DNA of 64,000 nucleotides from Loripinus fragilis (GCA_964019695.1 OZ026522.1:77841601-77905600); one strand, 5' to 3'; shown: positions 45,231 to 55,365, numbered from the stretch's first letter. A program made the numbers and translations. The notes: a model not told the origin generated them from the sequence alone.

Positions 45231-46619
45231 ATGTCTCACATAAACCTTATGGTCAACGTCATGCCTAAGTACCGTTGTACATTCACATTTACAATTCTCT
45301 GTCACCTCTTATTGTTCATGGGTCTCCAGGCCCACGACATTACTGCCTATTCTGTTCTGAGAACTATTAAATACAATGAAGTTTCAACTCGTAAAGCTTC
45401 TCTTAATTATTGCAGTAAAGCTGTCATTAATGGTAAGCATTACATGTCAAATGTCGTCTTTACAAATATACTTATATTGCTCCTTATTACAACCATCATT
45501 GCGACATGGACATACAGTCTCCTGCTTTGCTGTGGTGATATACATCCCCATCCAGGACCTGTGTCTTCAACATCAACCATCAGCATTGACAGCTCTTTGT
45601 CAAATTCATCTTGTTCTATGACTGACAATCTAAACCTCTCTCACGACCTATCTTTTGTACACTACAATGTACAAAGCATATCATCTAAACTTGATATAAT
45701 TTACAGTGAACTTTTGGACTTCGATATATTAGCCTTTTCTGAGACATGGCTCAACCCTGATATTCCAACAAATGATCTTCTCTTAGCTTCTTTAAACAAA
45801 CCAGAGCGGAAAGACCGCCCAGCTGATAGCCATGGTGGTGTCATGGTTTATGTCAAAGAGGGACTACACTACAAGCGCAGACACGATCTAGAACCTAATA
45901 GAACAGAATGTATTTGGATTGAACTTATTAACAAGACTAAGCATGTATTATTTGGGGTATTTTACAGACCTCCGAATTCTGACTCTACATATTTTTCCTC
46001 AATTGAAGACTCTTTTCACTTAGCCCGAGATACATCCATAAATGATATCATAATCACAGGGGATTTTAACTTTAACTTTCTTAATGCACAGCACTCAAAG
46101 AAAATAGAAGCACTGTGCAGACAATTTTCTCTTTATCAAATAATAACAGAACCAACTCATTTTACTGAGAATTCGTCATCTTTGCTAGACATAATCCTCG
46201 TTAATAACAAAAATCATGTGACAACAAGTGGTGTTGGGGACCCATTTCTTGATCAAAACATACGTTACCATTGCCCTGTTTTTGGAATCTTTAAGTTTAC
46301 AAAACCCAAAGTTCAATGTTACAAACGATACATTTGGCAGTACGATCGTGGTGATTATGATCACATGAGAGCACTAGCTTCTACTACCAACTGGCACTCA
46401 CTCCAGGATGACGATGTTGACATATATGCTCTAAATCTGACTAATAAAATTTTACACATTGCTAAGGAGTGTATTCCTAACCGAGTTGTGACAATTAGAC
46501 CTTCAGATCCCCATGGATCACTACAACAATCAAAGGATACATTAGAAAGAGGAAAAGAATATTCCGTAAAGCCAAACAAACAGACTCACCACACTTTTGG
46601 TCCAAATTTCGCAAAATAA
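45231..46619 (+). CDS. LINE endonuclease part of pol (truncated by frameshift)
   Basis: 462 residues from the ATG at 45231 (a TTG 21 bp upstream is not needed). A hydrophobic stretch (about residues 76-100 from this ATG) leads to CGDIHPHPGP, a 2A-like oligopeptide position seen in related invertebrate LINEs, at 45534-45560. The endonuclease follows: HYNVQSISSKLD, FSETWL (catalytic Glu), GVFYRPPNSD, TGDFNF (catalytic Asp/Asn), SLLDIILVNN, then RYHCPVFGIF where the family has SDH. The loss of Asp in that last motif predicts a weak or dead nuclease. The enzyme normally nicks target DNA to prime reverse transcription. The last 35 or so codons are out of frame after a shift near 46510. Confidence 0.85.
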   Translation: MSHINLMVNVMPKYRCTFTFTILCHLLLFMGLQAHDITAYSVLRTIKYNEVSTRKASLNYCSKAVINGKHYMSNVVFTNILILLLITTIIATWTYSLLLCCGDIHPHPGPVSSTSTISIDSSLSNSSCSMTDNLNLSHDLSFVHYNVQSISSKLDIIYSELLDFDILAFSETWLNPDIPTNDLLLASLNKPERKDRPADSHGGVMVYVKEGLHYKRRHDLEPNRTECIWIELINKTKHVLFGVFYRPPNSDSTYFSSIEDSFHLARDTSINDIIITGDFNFNFLNAQHSKKIEALCRQFSLYQIITEPTHFTENSSSLLDIILVNNKNHVTTSGVGDPFLDQNIRYHCPVFGIFKFTKPKVQCYKRYIWQYDRGDYDHMRALASTTNWHSLQDDDVDIYALNLTNKILHIAKECIPNRVVTIRPSDPHGSLQQSKDTLERGKEYSVKPNKQTHHTFGPNFAK

Positions 46620-46993
46620 GAAATAAAGTCACATCACTGATACGAGACTCAAAATCATCCTTTCATAAAAACATCGCAGATAAACTTAAATCTGGATCTA
46701 TCTCTTCTAGGGACTGGTGGCCTACATTAAAGTCTTTTATTTCTCCTAAATCATCCTCTACCATACCACCTCTGTAAAAAAATGGCAGTATCTACGTTGA
46801 TGAGTTTGAAAAAGCCCAACTATTAAATGATTTCTTTACCCAGCAAACACATCTAGACGAAAGTAATGCAAAATTACCAAATTTAGCTCCCTTTAATGGC
46901 ACCTCTGAACTTGACTCGATCATTCTTAATTCTATTGAGGTTGAAAGTGTTCTTAAATCTCTAGCATCAGGCAAAGCTTCTGGACCAAATTAA

Positions 46994-48424
46994 CTTAACA
47001 ACCGTAAATTAAAGGAACTATCAAAGAAGCTTGCCCAGCCCCTTTGCAACTTCTTCAACTTTTCCCTTGATAAGGGTGTGTTGCCCTCCTCTTATAAAGA
47101 AGCTAATGTGTGTCCTATACACAAAAAGGACGAAAGATCTTTGGTGAATAATTATAGACCAATATCCCTTCTTAATGCTGAAGTGAAGGTATTTGAAAGG
47201 TTAATATTCAAACACCTGTTTAACCATTTGCAGGAAAACAGTATTCTTACCTCTCTACAGTCTGGTTTCATGCCAGGCGACTCCACTGTGAATCAACTTA
47301 CCTTCTTGTACAATATATTCTGTCAGGCTCTTGATGCCAACAAAGAAATCCGGGTTGTCTTTTGTGACATTAGTAAGGCCTTTGATCGTGTCTGGCATGC
47401 TGGTCTACTACGTAAACTCGAAGCTGCAGGTGTCACTGGGAAACTTCTTAATTGGTTTAAAAACTACTTATTTGACAGAAGACAACGTGTAATCCTTCCT
47501 GGTGTCAATTTTGATTGGTCAAAAATATTCGCTGGTGTTCCACAAGGTTCTATACTGGGCCCATTGCTTTTTCTTGTTTTTATAAACGACATTGTAAACG
47601 AAATTCGCTCTTGTATACGCTTATTTGCTGATGACACCAGTCTCTTTATCATCGTAGATGATCCTGTTGCTTCAGCAGAACGGCTCAATGCTGATCTAAT
47701 CAAAATATTAAAATGGGCTGAAACATGGTTGGTAACATTTAATCCTAATAAAACTGAATCACTCATCATCTCTCGAAAAATTAACAAACCTTTACACCCA
47801 TCCCTTTATATGAATGATCAACAAGTCTTAGAAGTAGACTGTCACAAGCACTTGGGTCTTTATCTTTCGAATAATGGTTCTTGGCATCAGCAGATAAATT
47901 TTATACTTGAAAAAGCTTGGTGTAGAATTAACATAATGAGAAACTTAAAGTTCAAATTAGATCGAAAGTCACTTGAGTTCATTTATACAGCCTTCATCAG
48001 ACCTATACTCGAATATGGTGATGTAATTTGGGATAATTGTGCTCAGTATGAAAAAAATGAAATTGAAAAAATCCAATTAGAGGCAGCAAGAATAGCAACA
48101 GGTACCACAAAATTAATATCTATCAACACTCTTTACAAAGAAACTGGGTGGGAGACACTTGAAAAACGAAGAAAGAATCACAAACTCACACTATTCTTTA
48201 AAATGAGCACAAATGTTTCTCCGTCATACCTCTCCTCCTTAGTGCCTCAATCTGTTGATCATGCATCCAGCTACAACTTACGTAATTCTCACAATCTCCG
48301 CCCTATTGCTACAAGAACAAATCTTTACTATAACTCCTTTCTGCCATCCGTAATTAGGGACTGGAATGAACTACCTGTCGTCATCAGACAACTAGCTCAA
48401 CAGAGATTTTACTCCAGTTCCTAA
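46994..48424 (+). pseudogene. LINE reverse transcriptase segment
   Basis: Open from just after the TAA at 46991 to 48421. Motifs in order: VCPIHKKDERSLVNNYRPIS, LQSGFMPGDSTVNQL, FCDISKAFDRVW (motif A), GVPQGSILGPLLFLVFINDI (motif B), LFADDTSLF (motif C, with both catalytic Asp), then FNPNKTESLIIS and HLGLYLS. The thumb and downstream region follows, with RPILEYGDVIWDN. All catalytic residues are present, so the enzyme core was intact until the flanking breaks. The frame differs from that of the endonuclease by one base shift; translation from the original start cannot reach it. Confidence 0.88.
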
Positions 48425-48752
48425 ATACTATCTTACAGGCAATCGGAAATCACAAATCTTACGCTTACGTTTACGAACAAACTGTAGCTCATTACATAAT
48501 GATCTGTTCCTAAAAAACATATCTGAATCTCCATTATGCAGTTGTGGTAGCGTTGAAAACACTCAACATTTCTTCTTAAGATGCCCTCGATACAATGAAC
48601 ACAGAACATTGCTCTTTAACGAGGTCTCCAAGCACCAGCCAGTTTCTCTCAATTTGCTACTGTATGGAAGTAGTTCACTTCCATATGAAACCAATGTTGC
48701 CATCTTTCAAATAGTACAGAAGTACATATCTGACACTAAGCGTTTTACTTAA
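48425..48752 (+). pseudogene. LINE C-terminal Cys/His segment
   Basis: In the frame ending at the TAA at 48750, after a shift near 48410: RLRLRTNCSSLHNDLFLKN, then CSCGSVENTQHFFLRC, a CxC...HxxxxC cluster found at the C-terminus of CR1/L2-type pol proteins, and VAIFQIVQKYISDTKRF. The role in the family is probably nucleic-acid binding. Confidence 0.75.
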
Positions 48753-49275
48753 TATCCATCTCAATTGCTCTTAGCCTCAGGACACAATAAGAGTGAAGAT
48801 GTAGTATGTGACGGTATCCACTATTGCAATTTGCCTATCACATATAGGCCTGGCCTGGTATCGGTGTTCCCCTCCTCCCTATCCAACCAACACTTGCACA
48901 TCCTATTTTTCATTTATTATCAAAGCTTATGTATTGTCAATGCTAACAAATATGCTTAAATCTGAGTCCTGCTTAATACATTGGATAGTTCAAATGTCTT
49001 GTTTAAGACTTGAATTATTTAATCATAAAATCCACCCGTGGACTTGCACCACTGCATGCTGAAAGGGACATACTCAATAAGCACATATATTTGTTAGCAT
49101 TGACTGACTCCTATATTATAATGTACAGTATTCGATATGATCTGCCTTCCACTTACATCTTACTTCGCATTGGAGAAGAACTATATAAGCTACATGCTTC
49201 CGTTCTTATCCTCATCTTATTGTTTCAATTTGTATTTACCATGTACAAATTAATTTGAATAAAATATGTTTAAAC
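48753..49275 (+). other. LINE 3' untranslated region
   Basis: Non-coding, ending in 'tttgaataaaatatgttt'. Compare the AATAAA plus tail at 20320-20346. Overlapping short frames are not genes. Confidence 0.6.
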
Positions 49276-49289
49276 CAAATACATCAATC

Positions 49290-49440
49290 ACAAACTTCAG
49301 ACCAACCCACGGCACCGTGAGGAAGAGCTACAATAAATTTACAGTATCAAGACATACTAAAGATAATAAAAGCAAAGCAACCAGCTCTCTCTTCCTCGCC
49401 AAGATGATTGCAAAACTAGAAAGGACATAAAGTAATGCAT
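49290..49440 (-). mobile_element. Retroelement tail repeat, copy C
   Basis: 'cacggcaccgtgaggaagag', 'gcaaccagctctctcttcct' and 'aaaggacataaagtaa' match the first half of copies A and B; it directly abuts the LINE 3' end. Confidence 0.6.
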
Positions 49441-49733
49441 GTTTTAAGGTTTTAAGTTTTCAAACATTGGTTTGATTCTTATCCATAATTGGCATTTTAT
49501 TTGTTGTTATGGTTTCTCCACTCAGAGCAATGAATTGATAAGTTCAATTAATGTTCCTTTTAAGGATAATAATTGCATACACAGGCATAGGAGTCAGCAA
49601 CTTGTCTGTACACTTGGTTCAGCAAATGATTTTAAAGCTGTACAATAAGTTGATCACTAAAATACAATACTTTGCACCCCGTATCATATTCGAAAAGTAC
49701 TATTATCTCACGGGTTTATGCATTTGTTTGTAT
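49441..49733. other. No gene seen (intron 2)
   Basis: Non-coding DNA before the MITE that borders exon 3. Confidence 0.4.
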
Positions 49734-49970
49734 GAGCCACGACATGAGATTTCCAACAATGTGGTATGTGCGACCAGCAAAGCCTCAGATCAGCCTGCGC
49801 ATACGCCCAGTCTGATCAGAGCCTTTGCCAGTCGCTTGAATATTCTATAAGTGTTAAGCTACTGACTGAACATTATTTGGAGCTTCTAGGCTTAAAAGGA
49901 GGCTGCGCAAGTTCGTCTTAGTCTATACATGTCAAAATACCACATTGTTGGAAATCACATGTCGCGGCTC
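49734..49970 (+). mobile_element. TGAGCC-family MITE, copy 5, just upstream of exon 3
   Basis: Full copy: 'gagccacgacatgagatttc' to 'cacatgtcgcggctc'. It ends 23 bp before the exon 3 acceptor, so the splice branch region of intron 2 must lie within the 23 bp or inside the MITE. Confidence 0.9.
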
Positions 49971-49993
49971 AATTATTATTTTATTTATTTCAG

Positions 49994-51202
49994 ATCTATG
50001 CCGTGGTGTCCATGTTCTTTGTCGTTCTGTCAATCGCTATTTTCTGCCTAGAAACCTACCACTGGTTCCGTGTTCCTATTCCTGGAGCCCGACCCCAGAA
50101 CGCCTCAGATTCTTACTCAGCGTACACTGCCGCTAACGGGGCCTATTGTTTCAGAAAAGATTTAAAGACTTCTTACTTGTTCGCGGACACAGAGCCCCAC
50201 CCAGCAATGGTTTACCTAGATTACGTATGCGCGGCATATTTTACCATAGAATTCATCTTCCGGTTTTCATTTTCACCCAGTAAACTGACTTTTATGAAGG
50301 GCGCATTAAATGTGATAGACTTGCTGTGCCTTATCCCTCACTTAATAGCAATAATCTTGGTGACTGTAGATCCCTATGGCGCATCAAAAGATACCAGTAG
50401 TTTGTTTAAGTCAATGCTCGCTTTAAGAACGGTTCGAATTCTTAGGATTTTTAAGCTTATGAAGCACTATAGTGCTTTCAAGATTCTTGTGTACACCATT
50501 AAAGTGAGTACGAAGGAGTTGTTACTCATGGTTGTGTTTTTATTTACTGGGGTTCTTATTTTCGCGAGTGTTATATTTTACACCGAGAATGAAACTTTTG
50601 ACAGCATTCCTGTTGGTTTCTGGTGGGCTTTGGTTACTATGACAACAGTGGGGTACGGTGATGTTGTTCCTAAGACCGAAGGTGGTTACATTATTGGTTG
50701 CGGATGTGTGTTATGTGGTGTTCTAACCGTGGCCTTCACCGTACCTATCGTTGTAAATAATTTCACCTTGTATTATTCACACGCTCAGTCTAGGATAAAA
50801 CTACCCGTCCACAAAAGAAAAGAACTGAAAAGAAAGCTTTTTCTGAAAAATCAAAAATCCGTGGAATTCTTGCAAAAATTAAAATGGAAAAGAGAGACTA
50901 ACAGACCAGAATTCACCGAGCTGGACACCATCAAATCTCCTCGAGCGCCACCTTGTGGCCAGGAGGCGGCTTCAGAAGTAAGTACTCCTCCGAGGAACTC
51001 TTTAGTGACGTCATCTAGTCCGGGAACTTCGACTTCTCTGCCAACTTCTCCAAAACGTCATTCGAACGGACAAGTTCTTACATCCCCAGACCTTGTTACG
51101 TCATCTCCTGAGAGAATACCAACAGTTTCAGAGAGTATTGATATCTCCCTTGCTGATTCTATAACACTTCCGGGTACTCCAGTGGACTTATCAGAACATC
51201 CG
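49994..51202 (+). CDS. Shaw-like: Kv channel exon 3: S1-S6 transmembrane core and C-terminal linker
   Basis: Encodes residues 172-574. S1 VVSMFFVVLSIAIFCLET; an S1-S2 loop with an N-glycosylation site (NAS, 207); S2 with E257 and R261; S3 LNVIDLLCLIPHL (N277, D280); S4 LRTVRILRIFKLMKH with R316, R319, R322, K325, K328; S5 to 368; pore FWWALVTMTTVGYGD with filter 388-394; S6 ending TVPIVVNNF (420-427). The outermost S4 arginine of Shaker-type channels is Leu313 here, and the S6 Pro-x-Pro gate motif reads Thr-Val-Pro. The tail is Ser/Thr/Pro-rich. Acceptor 'tttatttatttcag', donor CCG|GTGAGT. Reading through the donor adds seven codons to a TGA at 51224-51226, a plausible retained-intron end. 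Confidence 0.95.
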
Positions 51203-51223
51203 GTGAGTACACCATTAAAATTT

Positions 51224-51460
51224 TGAGCCGCGACATGAGATTTTCAACAATGTGGTAAGTGCGACCAGCAAAGTCTCGGATCAGCCTGCGCATACGCGCA
51301 GTCTGATCAGAGCCTTTGCTAGTTGCTTGAATATTCCATGAATATTAAGCTACTGACTGAACATCACCTGAAGTTTCTAACCTTATAGGTAAACTATACA
51401 GGCTCGTCTGAGCCAACACGTCAAAATGCCACATTGTTGGAAATTACATGTCGAGGCTCA
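51224..51460 (+). mobile_element. TGAGCC-family MITE, copy 6, just downstream of exon 3
   Basis: Begins 'tgagccgcgacatgag' 21 bp after the exon 3 donor and ends 'catgtcgaggctca'. Its first three bases are the in-frame stop codon met if intron 3 is retained. Same orientation as copy 5 on the other side of the exon. Confidence 0.9.
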
Positions 51461-51464
51461 AATG

Positions 51465-51809
51465 ATCCAGGTATGGCACAAATCGGTCTGCGTACCTTTT
51501 GTAGCTACAGAGAACTTAGGCCAAGTTTAGATAAACCATTTTTAAGCGTAAAATTGGACGAGGCCGCTGGCTTTCTCTTTACAAAGTGGCTTTCTTTTGA
51601 TAAAATGGCACCAGCTTGGTCACTCAAACGTCGTCTAAATAAAGCAGCAGTAATTTCAAGTATTGTCAAGGACATAAATAACATGTCGAATAATTGTACG
51701 AGCTATGTTTTCTAAAAGACCATAATTGGCACACTTTTTTCAGAGTTCGATGCGCTATTTTCGATACTACCTTTTCTTGACATATATACACTCAACCATC
51801 CTGCCTGAT
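51465..51809. other. No gene seen (intron 3)
   Basis: Non-coding; the 93-codon frame at 51434-51715 starts inside the MITE and has no recognised domain. Confidence 0.4.
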
Positions 51810-52000
51810 GCAAAAAGATCTGGTCTCGAGTTTATGAAACCAACTCAATTGTGTATGAACTTTATCTTCCCCATAAATGTTAAAATTTAAAGAAAGAAGT
51901 ATCTTTGTTTTTCAACATTTTAGTTTTTATGAGAAAATGAAATTTCATGCTCAGTTGAGCACCGTAAGGGTTCTTAAACTTTTGGGCCTGATTTTCTAGA
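51810..52000 (-). mobile_element. CATGCTCAACTCA-end MITE, copy 2 (reverse, partial)
   Basis: 'tttcatgctcagttgagcac' and 'tagtttttatgag' correspond in reverse to the left end of 29625-29955. Confidence 0.6.
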
Positions 52001-52204
52001 TGCTAAGACCGATGGTACATTTTACAAGCTGCATCGTATTCCTGTTCTTGGCGATCGAACAGTGTCTGCGTTGAGATGTCGCGCTCTCATCTGGGTATAC
52101 AATGTCCATGTGTCCGAGTTCGACCTTCAAGACAAAGCTTCAGGTCAACACGACCTACACGACCACCTCCTGTATAGAAGATCGGGGGGAAATGGCATTA
52201 TTTA

Positions 52205-53264
52205 CAGTGAGCCACTTTAGTTACGCAGCACATATAAAATGTAAAATTATTCAAAAAAGAAATATGATATTATTAATCTGAGACTACCAGCGTAAAGCGC
52301 ATCTATAGTTGCATTAGCCATTGAAATTTTATTGTGATCAGATCAGAAGCAAATGAGAAAATGGATCTTGAAGGGCACTACCCTCAAAACACCTTTTCAC
52401 ATTGCATTATTTCGAATGAAACTCAGATCACGTTGCACTTTTTTCAGGGTCGAATTTCTGCTATGCCAGAGACATAAACCGATTTATTCTTGGCAATATC
52501 TAAGACTGGAACGTGTTTGTTAACTGTATATTTTTTTAACGTTTTACTAGTTTGGTTCCCAGCTGGCCAAGGATTAAAAAAAAGTTGATTTTAGTACTTT
52601 TTTTAAAGTTAGATAAAATTTCTTATGATTCTTAGTAAACCAGCTATTAAAACACTTCTTTTATAATTTTATTTTAAACAACCATGTATCCGCCATTTAT
52701 TTTCGTAAAAAAAAATATGGATTTATTGGCGTCACGGTGTTGACGTTAGTGATGACGTCACTACTACCAAGGCTATAAAACGTATCAATGATAAGATGTT
52801 TTAGTGTTTTGATACTTCTATGTCAACAAGTGAATCATAACAAGATAATTTACGAAGGAAAATTTGTTTGATTATTGTAACTGACATTAATATGACGTCA
52901 AAACGAGAATTTCCTCAAACAGTAACAGTGTTACTGATTTCAACGACCGAAAAAGGGGGGTTTACTTGAATAAAATATTTTTTGGGGTGTTTTTCTGTTA
53001 CAACGATCACCATGGATAATGCCTAGCGCAAAACGCAAATAGAAAATATAGACGTGCAGATTGCACGTGCAGTCGTGCACTTTTGTCAAAATTGACTTTG
53101 GCGTAGCAGAATGATTCACATGAGTGATTCTGATATTTTTTTTTCGATGTCATCAAACAGATAAAATGTCAATAAGTAAATTATCATAAGGAATGTTCGA
53201 TTCCAGCATTTTTGTGAAAAATGTGGGCCCTTAAAAAGTGGTGCGTAACTAAAGTGGCTCACTG
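52205..53264. mobile_element. Tc1/mariner-like non-autonomous element, about 1.06 kb
   Basis: TIRs of about 26 bp: 'cagtgagccactttagttac' at the left and 'gtaactaaagtggctcactg' at the right, each flanked by TA, the target of Tc1/mariner transposons. The interior has no recognisable transposase (DDE) frame. It lies wholly inside intron 3 of the channel gene. Confidence 0.8.
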
Positions 53265-53534
53265 TATGTGTGTTTGAGTGGGAGCGAATACTATAACGTT
53301 GTTCCCCTATTCCCCCAAAATCGAAATTTTGTTTTCTTATGTTCCCTGTTCCCTAATATTGTAAATGATTCCTTATTCCACTCAAAAGTTGGCCTTTGTT
53401 CCCCTGTTCTCCTGAAATAAAGGCCATGTTTCCCCAACCCCTGTGAGAGCCTCGTTAATGCGACAGAGCTTTATTGTTTCACTTACATGTCATGTTTGTA
53501 TTTTTGTAACTATACGATTATTACTGTTTTCCAG

Positions 53535-53717
53535 CTAAAAGCCGAGTCCGAGCAACTTTTGATTGAATTTGCCGACGCCGACAAGAAGAGAAAGGAGGAG
53601 CGTAAACGACAGCTTGATTTGATAAATTTGAAACGTGAACAGAGACGTCAACAAATGATGGACCCAGAGAGGCGCGTTCGTTTCGGCGGGGGCAACAAGC
53701 GCCAGTCTGATGCGTAG
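53535..53717 (+). CDS. Shaw-like: Kv channel exon 4: charged C-terminal tail and stop
   Basis: Encodes residues 575-634 and TAG. LKAESEQLLIEFADADKKRK followed by EERKRQLDLINLKREQRR predicts a long, highly charged helix, possibly a coiled coil, then a basic tail ending NKRQSDA. It is not similar to a known functional domain. The acceptor 'tactgttttccag' is good and joins exon 3 in phase 0. The frame is open upstream through the intron, so the exact acceptor rests on the splice consensus. The tail could help subunit assembly or trafficking; this is inference. Two MITEs follow the stop, and AATAAA words at 54080-54085 (inside the second MITE) and 54663-54668 are candidate poly(A) signals. Confidence 0.75.
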   Translation, partial: LKAESEQLLIEFADADKKRKEERKRQLDLINLKREQRRQQMMDPERRVRFGGGNKRQSDA

Positions 53718-53767
53718 TGTCTAGTAACAGCATTAGTGTTTTGGCTGTGTTCATCGCGCATGATAAG

Positions 53768-53965
53768 TGAACCACGACATGTGATTTCAAACAATGAGGA
53801 ATTTTGACAAGTGTAGATTCAGACGAGCCTGTGCAGCATCCTGTTAAGCTTAGAAATCCAAATGATGTTCAGTTGGTAGCTTAACACTCATAGAATATTC
53901 AAGCGACTAGCTAAGGCTCTGATAAGACTGCGCGTAGATTGTTGGAAATCTTATGTCGCGGCTCA
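53768..53965 (-). mobile_element. TGAGCC-family MITE, copy 7 (reverse, internal deletion), likely in the Kv 3' UTR
   Basis: Starts 'tgaaccacgacatgtgattt' 50 bp after the stop codon and ends 'cttatgtcgcggctca'. About 35 bases of the inner hairpin region are missing. Confidence 0.85.
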
Positions 53966-53991
53966 TATGTATCACTGTTTTCAAGGTTTAC

Positions 53992-54245
53992 GACCAGCCC
54001 CTGAGGTTATAAAACTATTGTCATGCTCAACTCAACTGGTCATGTAATTTCAACTGCTCATAAAAACTAAAACGCTGAAAATAAAAAAAAAACTTTTCTT
54101 GCTTTTTAAAAAAAAACTCTCATCAGATGTTGTATTTATCATGCTCGTTAATGTTAAAATGCCAACTTTTGTTAGCACTTTAAATATTTTGAGCATGATA
54201 AATTACATTGCGTTGAGTATGAATTTTTTCACCTCATGGCCTGGT
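53992..54245 (+). mobile_element. CATGCTCAACTCA-end MITE, copy 3
   Basis: 'gaggttataaaactattgtc' and 'atgctcaactcaactg' at the left; 'gagcatgataaatt' and 'gcgttgagtatga' at the right. It contains an A-rich stretch with an AATAAA. Confidence 0.7.
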
Positions 54246-54670
54246 AAAATCAATCAAATCAAGCAACACACACTAGTTAGTCTTTAAAGAAACTACTATA
54301 AGTACCCAATTAATGAACACAAATGACGCTGATCCGCTGAAATGTGTTAGCAAAAGCTGGTTCTAACGGCGTTACTCGTGTTAGGCACATATCAGCTACA
54401 GTTATTTCCCTTTGGATATAACGTGTTACGGCCGCTGCAATACGGCCACAAGTGCACGTTTCTTACTAAACGATTAAAGACAGCAATATCTGTATATTCT
54501 GAAAATATGGCTAACTGTTCACCAAATGTGGTGGCAGCTGAACTGCCACTGACCCAACTGCTTTCTAAGCTATGTTCTGTTCGATTGTATTGTTCCTGAT
54601 AATAACTACAACAATGACAGGTAGAAATGTTTAACATTTATTGCGGGAATAATGTTAGCCTAAATAAAAG
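54246..54670. other. Possible Kv 3' UTR; no further gene
   Basis: Contains 'tggcagctgaactgcca' at 54533-54549, a 17-bp palindrome echoed in the next hairpin, and AATAAA at 54663. Confidence 0.4.
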
Positions 54671-54733
54671 TGTAAGTTTACATCAAAAGAAATGGCAGCT
54701 GAGCTGCCACCTCTTTTTGATGTTAACTTACGC
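54671..54733. repeat. Hairpin with GGCAGCTGAGCTGCC centre
   Basis: 'gtaagtttacatcaaaa' pairs with 'ttttgatgttaacttac' around 'tggcagctgagctgcca'. Confidence 0.7.
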
Positions 54734-54743
54734 ATGTTTTACA

Positions 54744-54935
54744 GTGTGGCAATTAGCAAGAATCGAGCAAGCTCGTGATAGTCTTGAAAATTGTGAGAAA
54801 GACAACCAGAAAAGACTGAGACGAGGCTGTGCTTCCGTACAGTCCCGTCAGAGCATTTGGGTTTCGCACACGCTACTTTGGAAACGACGAAATACTAGCA
54901 ATCCCACTCACCGGATACGGATGCGTGTACGTTAA
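54744..54935 (+). other. Unassigned 63-codon open frame after a splice-like 'tttacag'
   Basis: WQLARIEQARDSLENCEKDN and following residues look helical and charged, like a coding segment. The preceding 'gcatgttttacag' resembles an acceptor, but the frame would need an upstream exon ending in phase 1, whereas all known exons here are phase 0. It may be an exon of another gene or chance. Confidence 0.25.
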
Positions 54936-55365
54936 CAGGAAAGACTCTTAGAACTACATAATAAAAACAAAGGTCACTTGAACTCGTTCAAGTTGCTCGG
55001 CGCAGTGGGCATTTATCAAAGCTAATACGGTATAAAGGAAGAAACAGCAATGTGATAACCGTAATGTGATAAGGCTCAAAGACAGCTCAACATCACAGTT
55101 CCGACGTTAAGGATTCTATCAATGCAATAAGTGTGTCACGTGTCCCTGTGTTGTTTTCATATCAAAGACATATGTCATACAAAAATGATAAAATTGTAAA
55201 TATAACTTTATTATTGATTGATTTTAACATGTGTTTTGGGTACTCAAAAGAACCTGTTGAGTTCCCACAACGTATGGTCACAAGTTTTGTTATAAAATCA
55301 TAATCTTATTTTTTTAGTACCCACTTTTATCTAAAGGTTTGTTAAATTAAGTTTATTTGGTTTTA
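54936..55365. other. No gene seen
   Basis: Non-coding DNA. Confidence 0.4.

Larger units (their letters stand above)
45181..49275 (+). mobile_element. CR1/L2-type LINE (non-LTR retrotransposon), broken
   Basis: Order: N-terminal segment with a 2A-like motif, apurinic-type endonuclease, reverse transcriptase, then a Cys/His C-terminal motif and a 3' region ending 'aataaaatatg'. One frameshift near 46505-46515, stops at 46775 and 46991, and a second frameshift near 48410 break the single long frame. Reading is otherwise continuous over 3.5 kb, so decay is recent. The 5' end is not defined. Confidence 0.85.
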
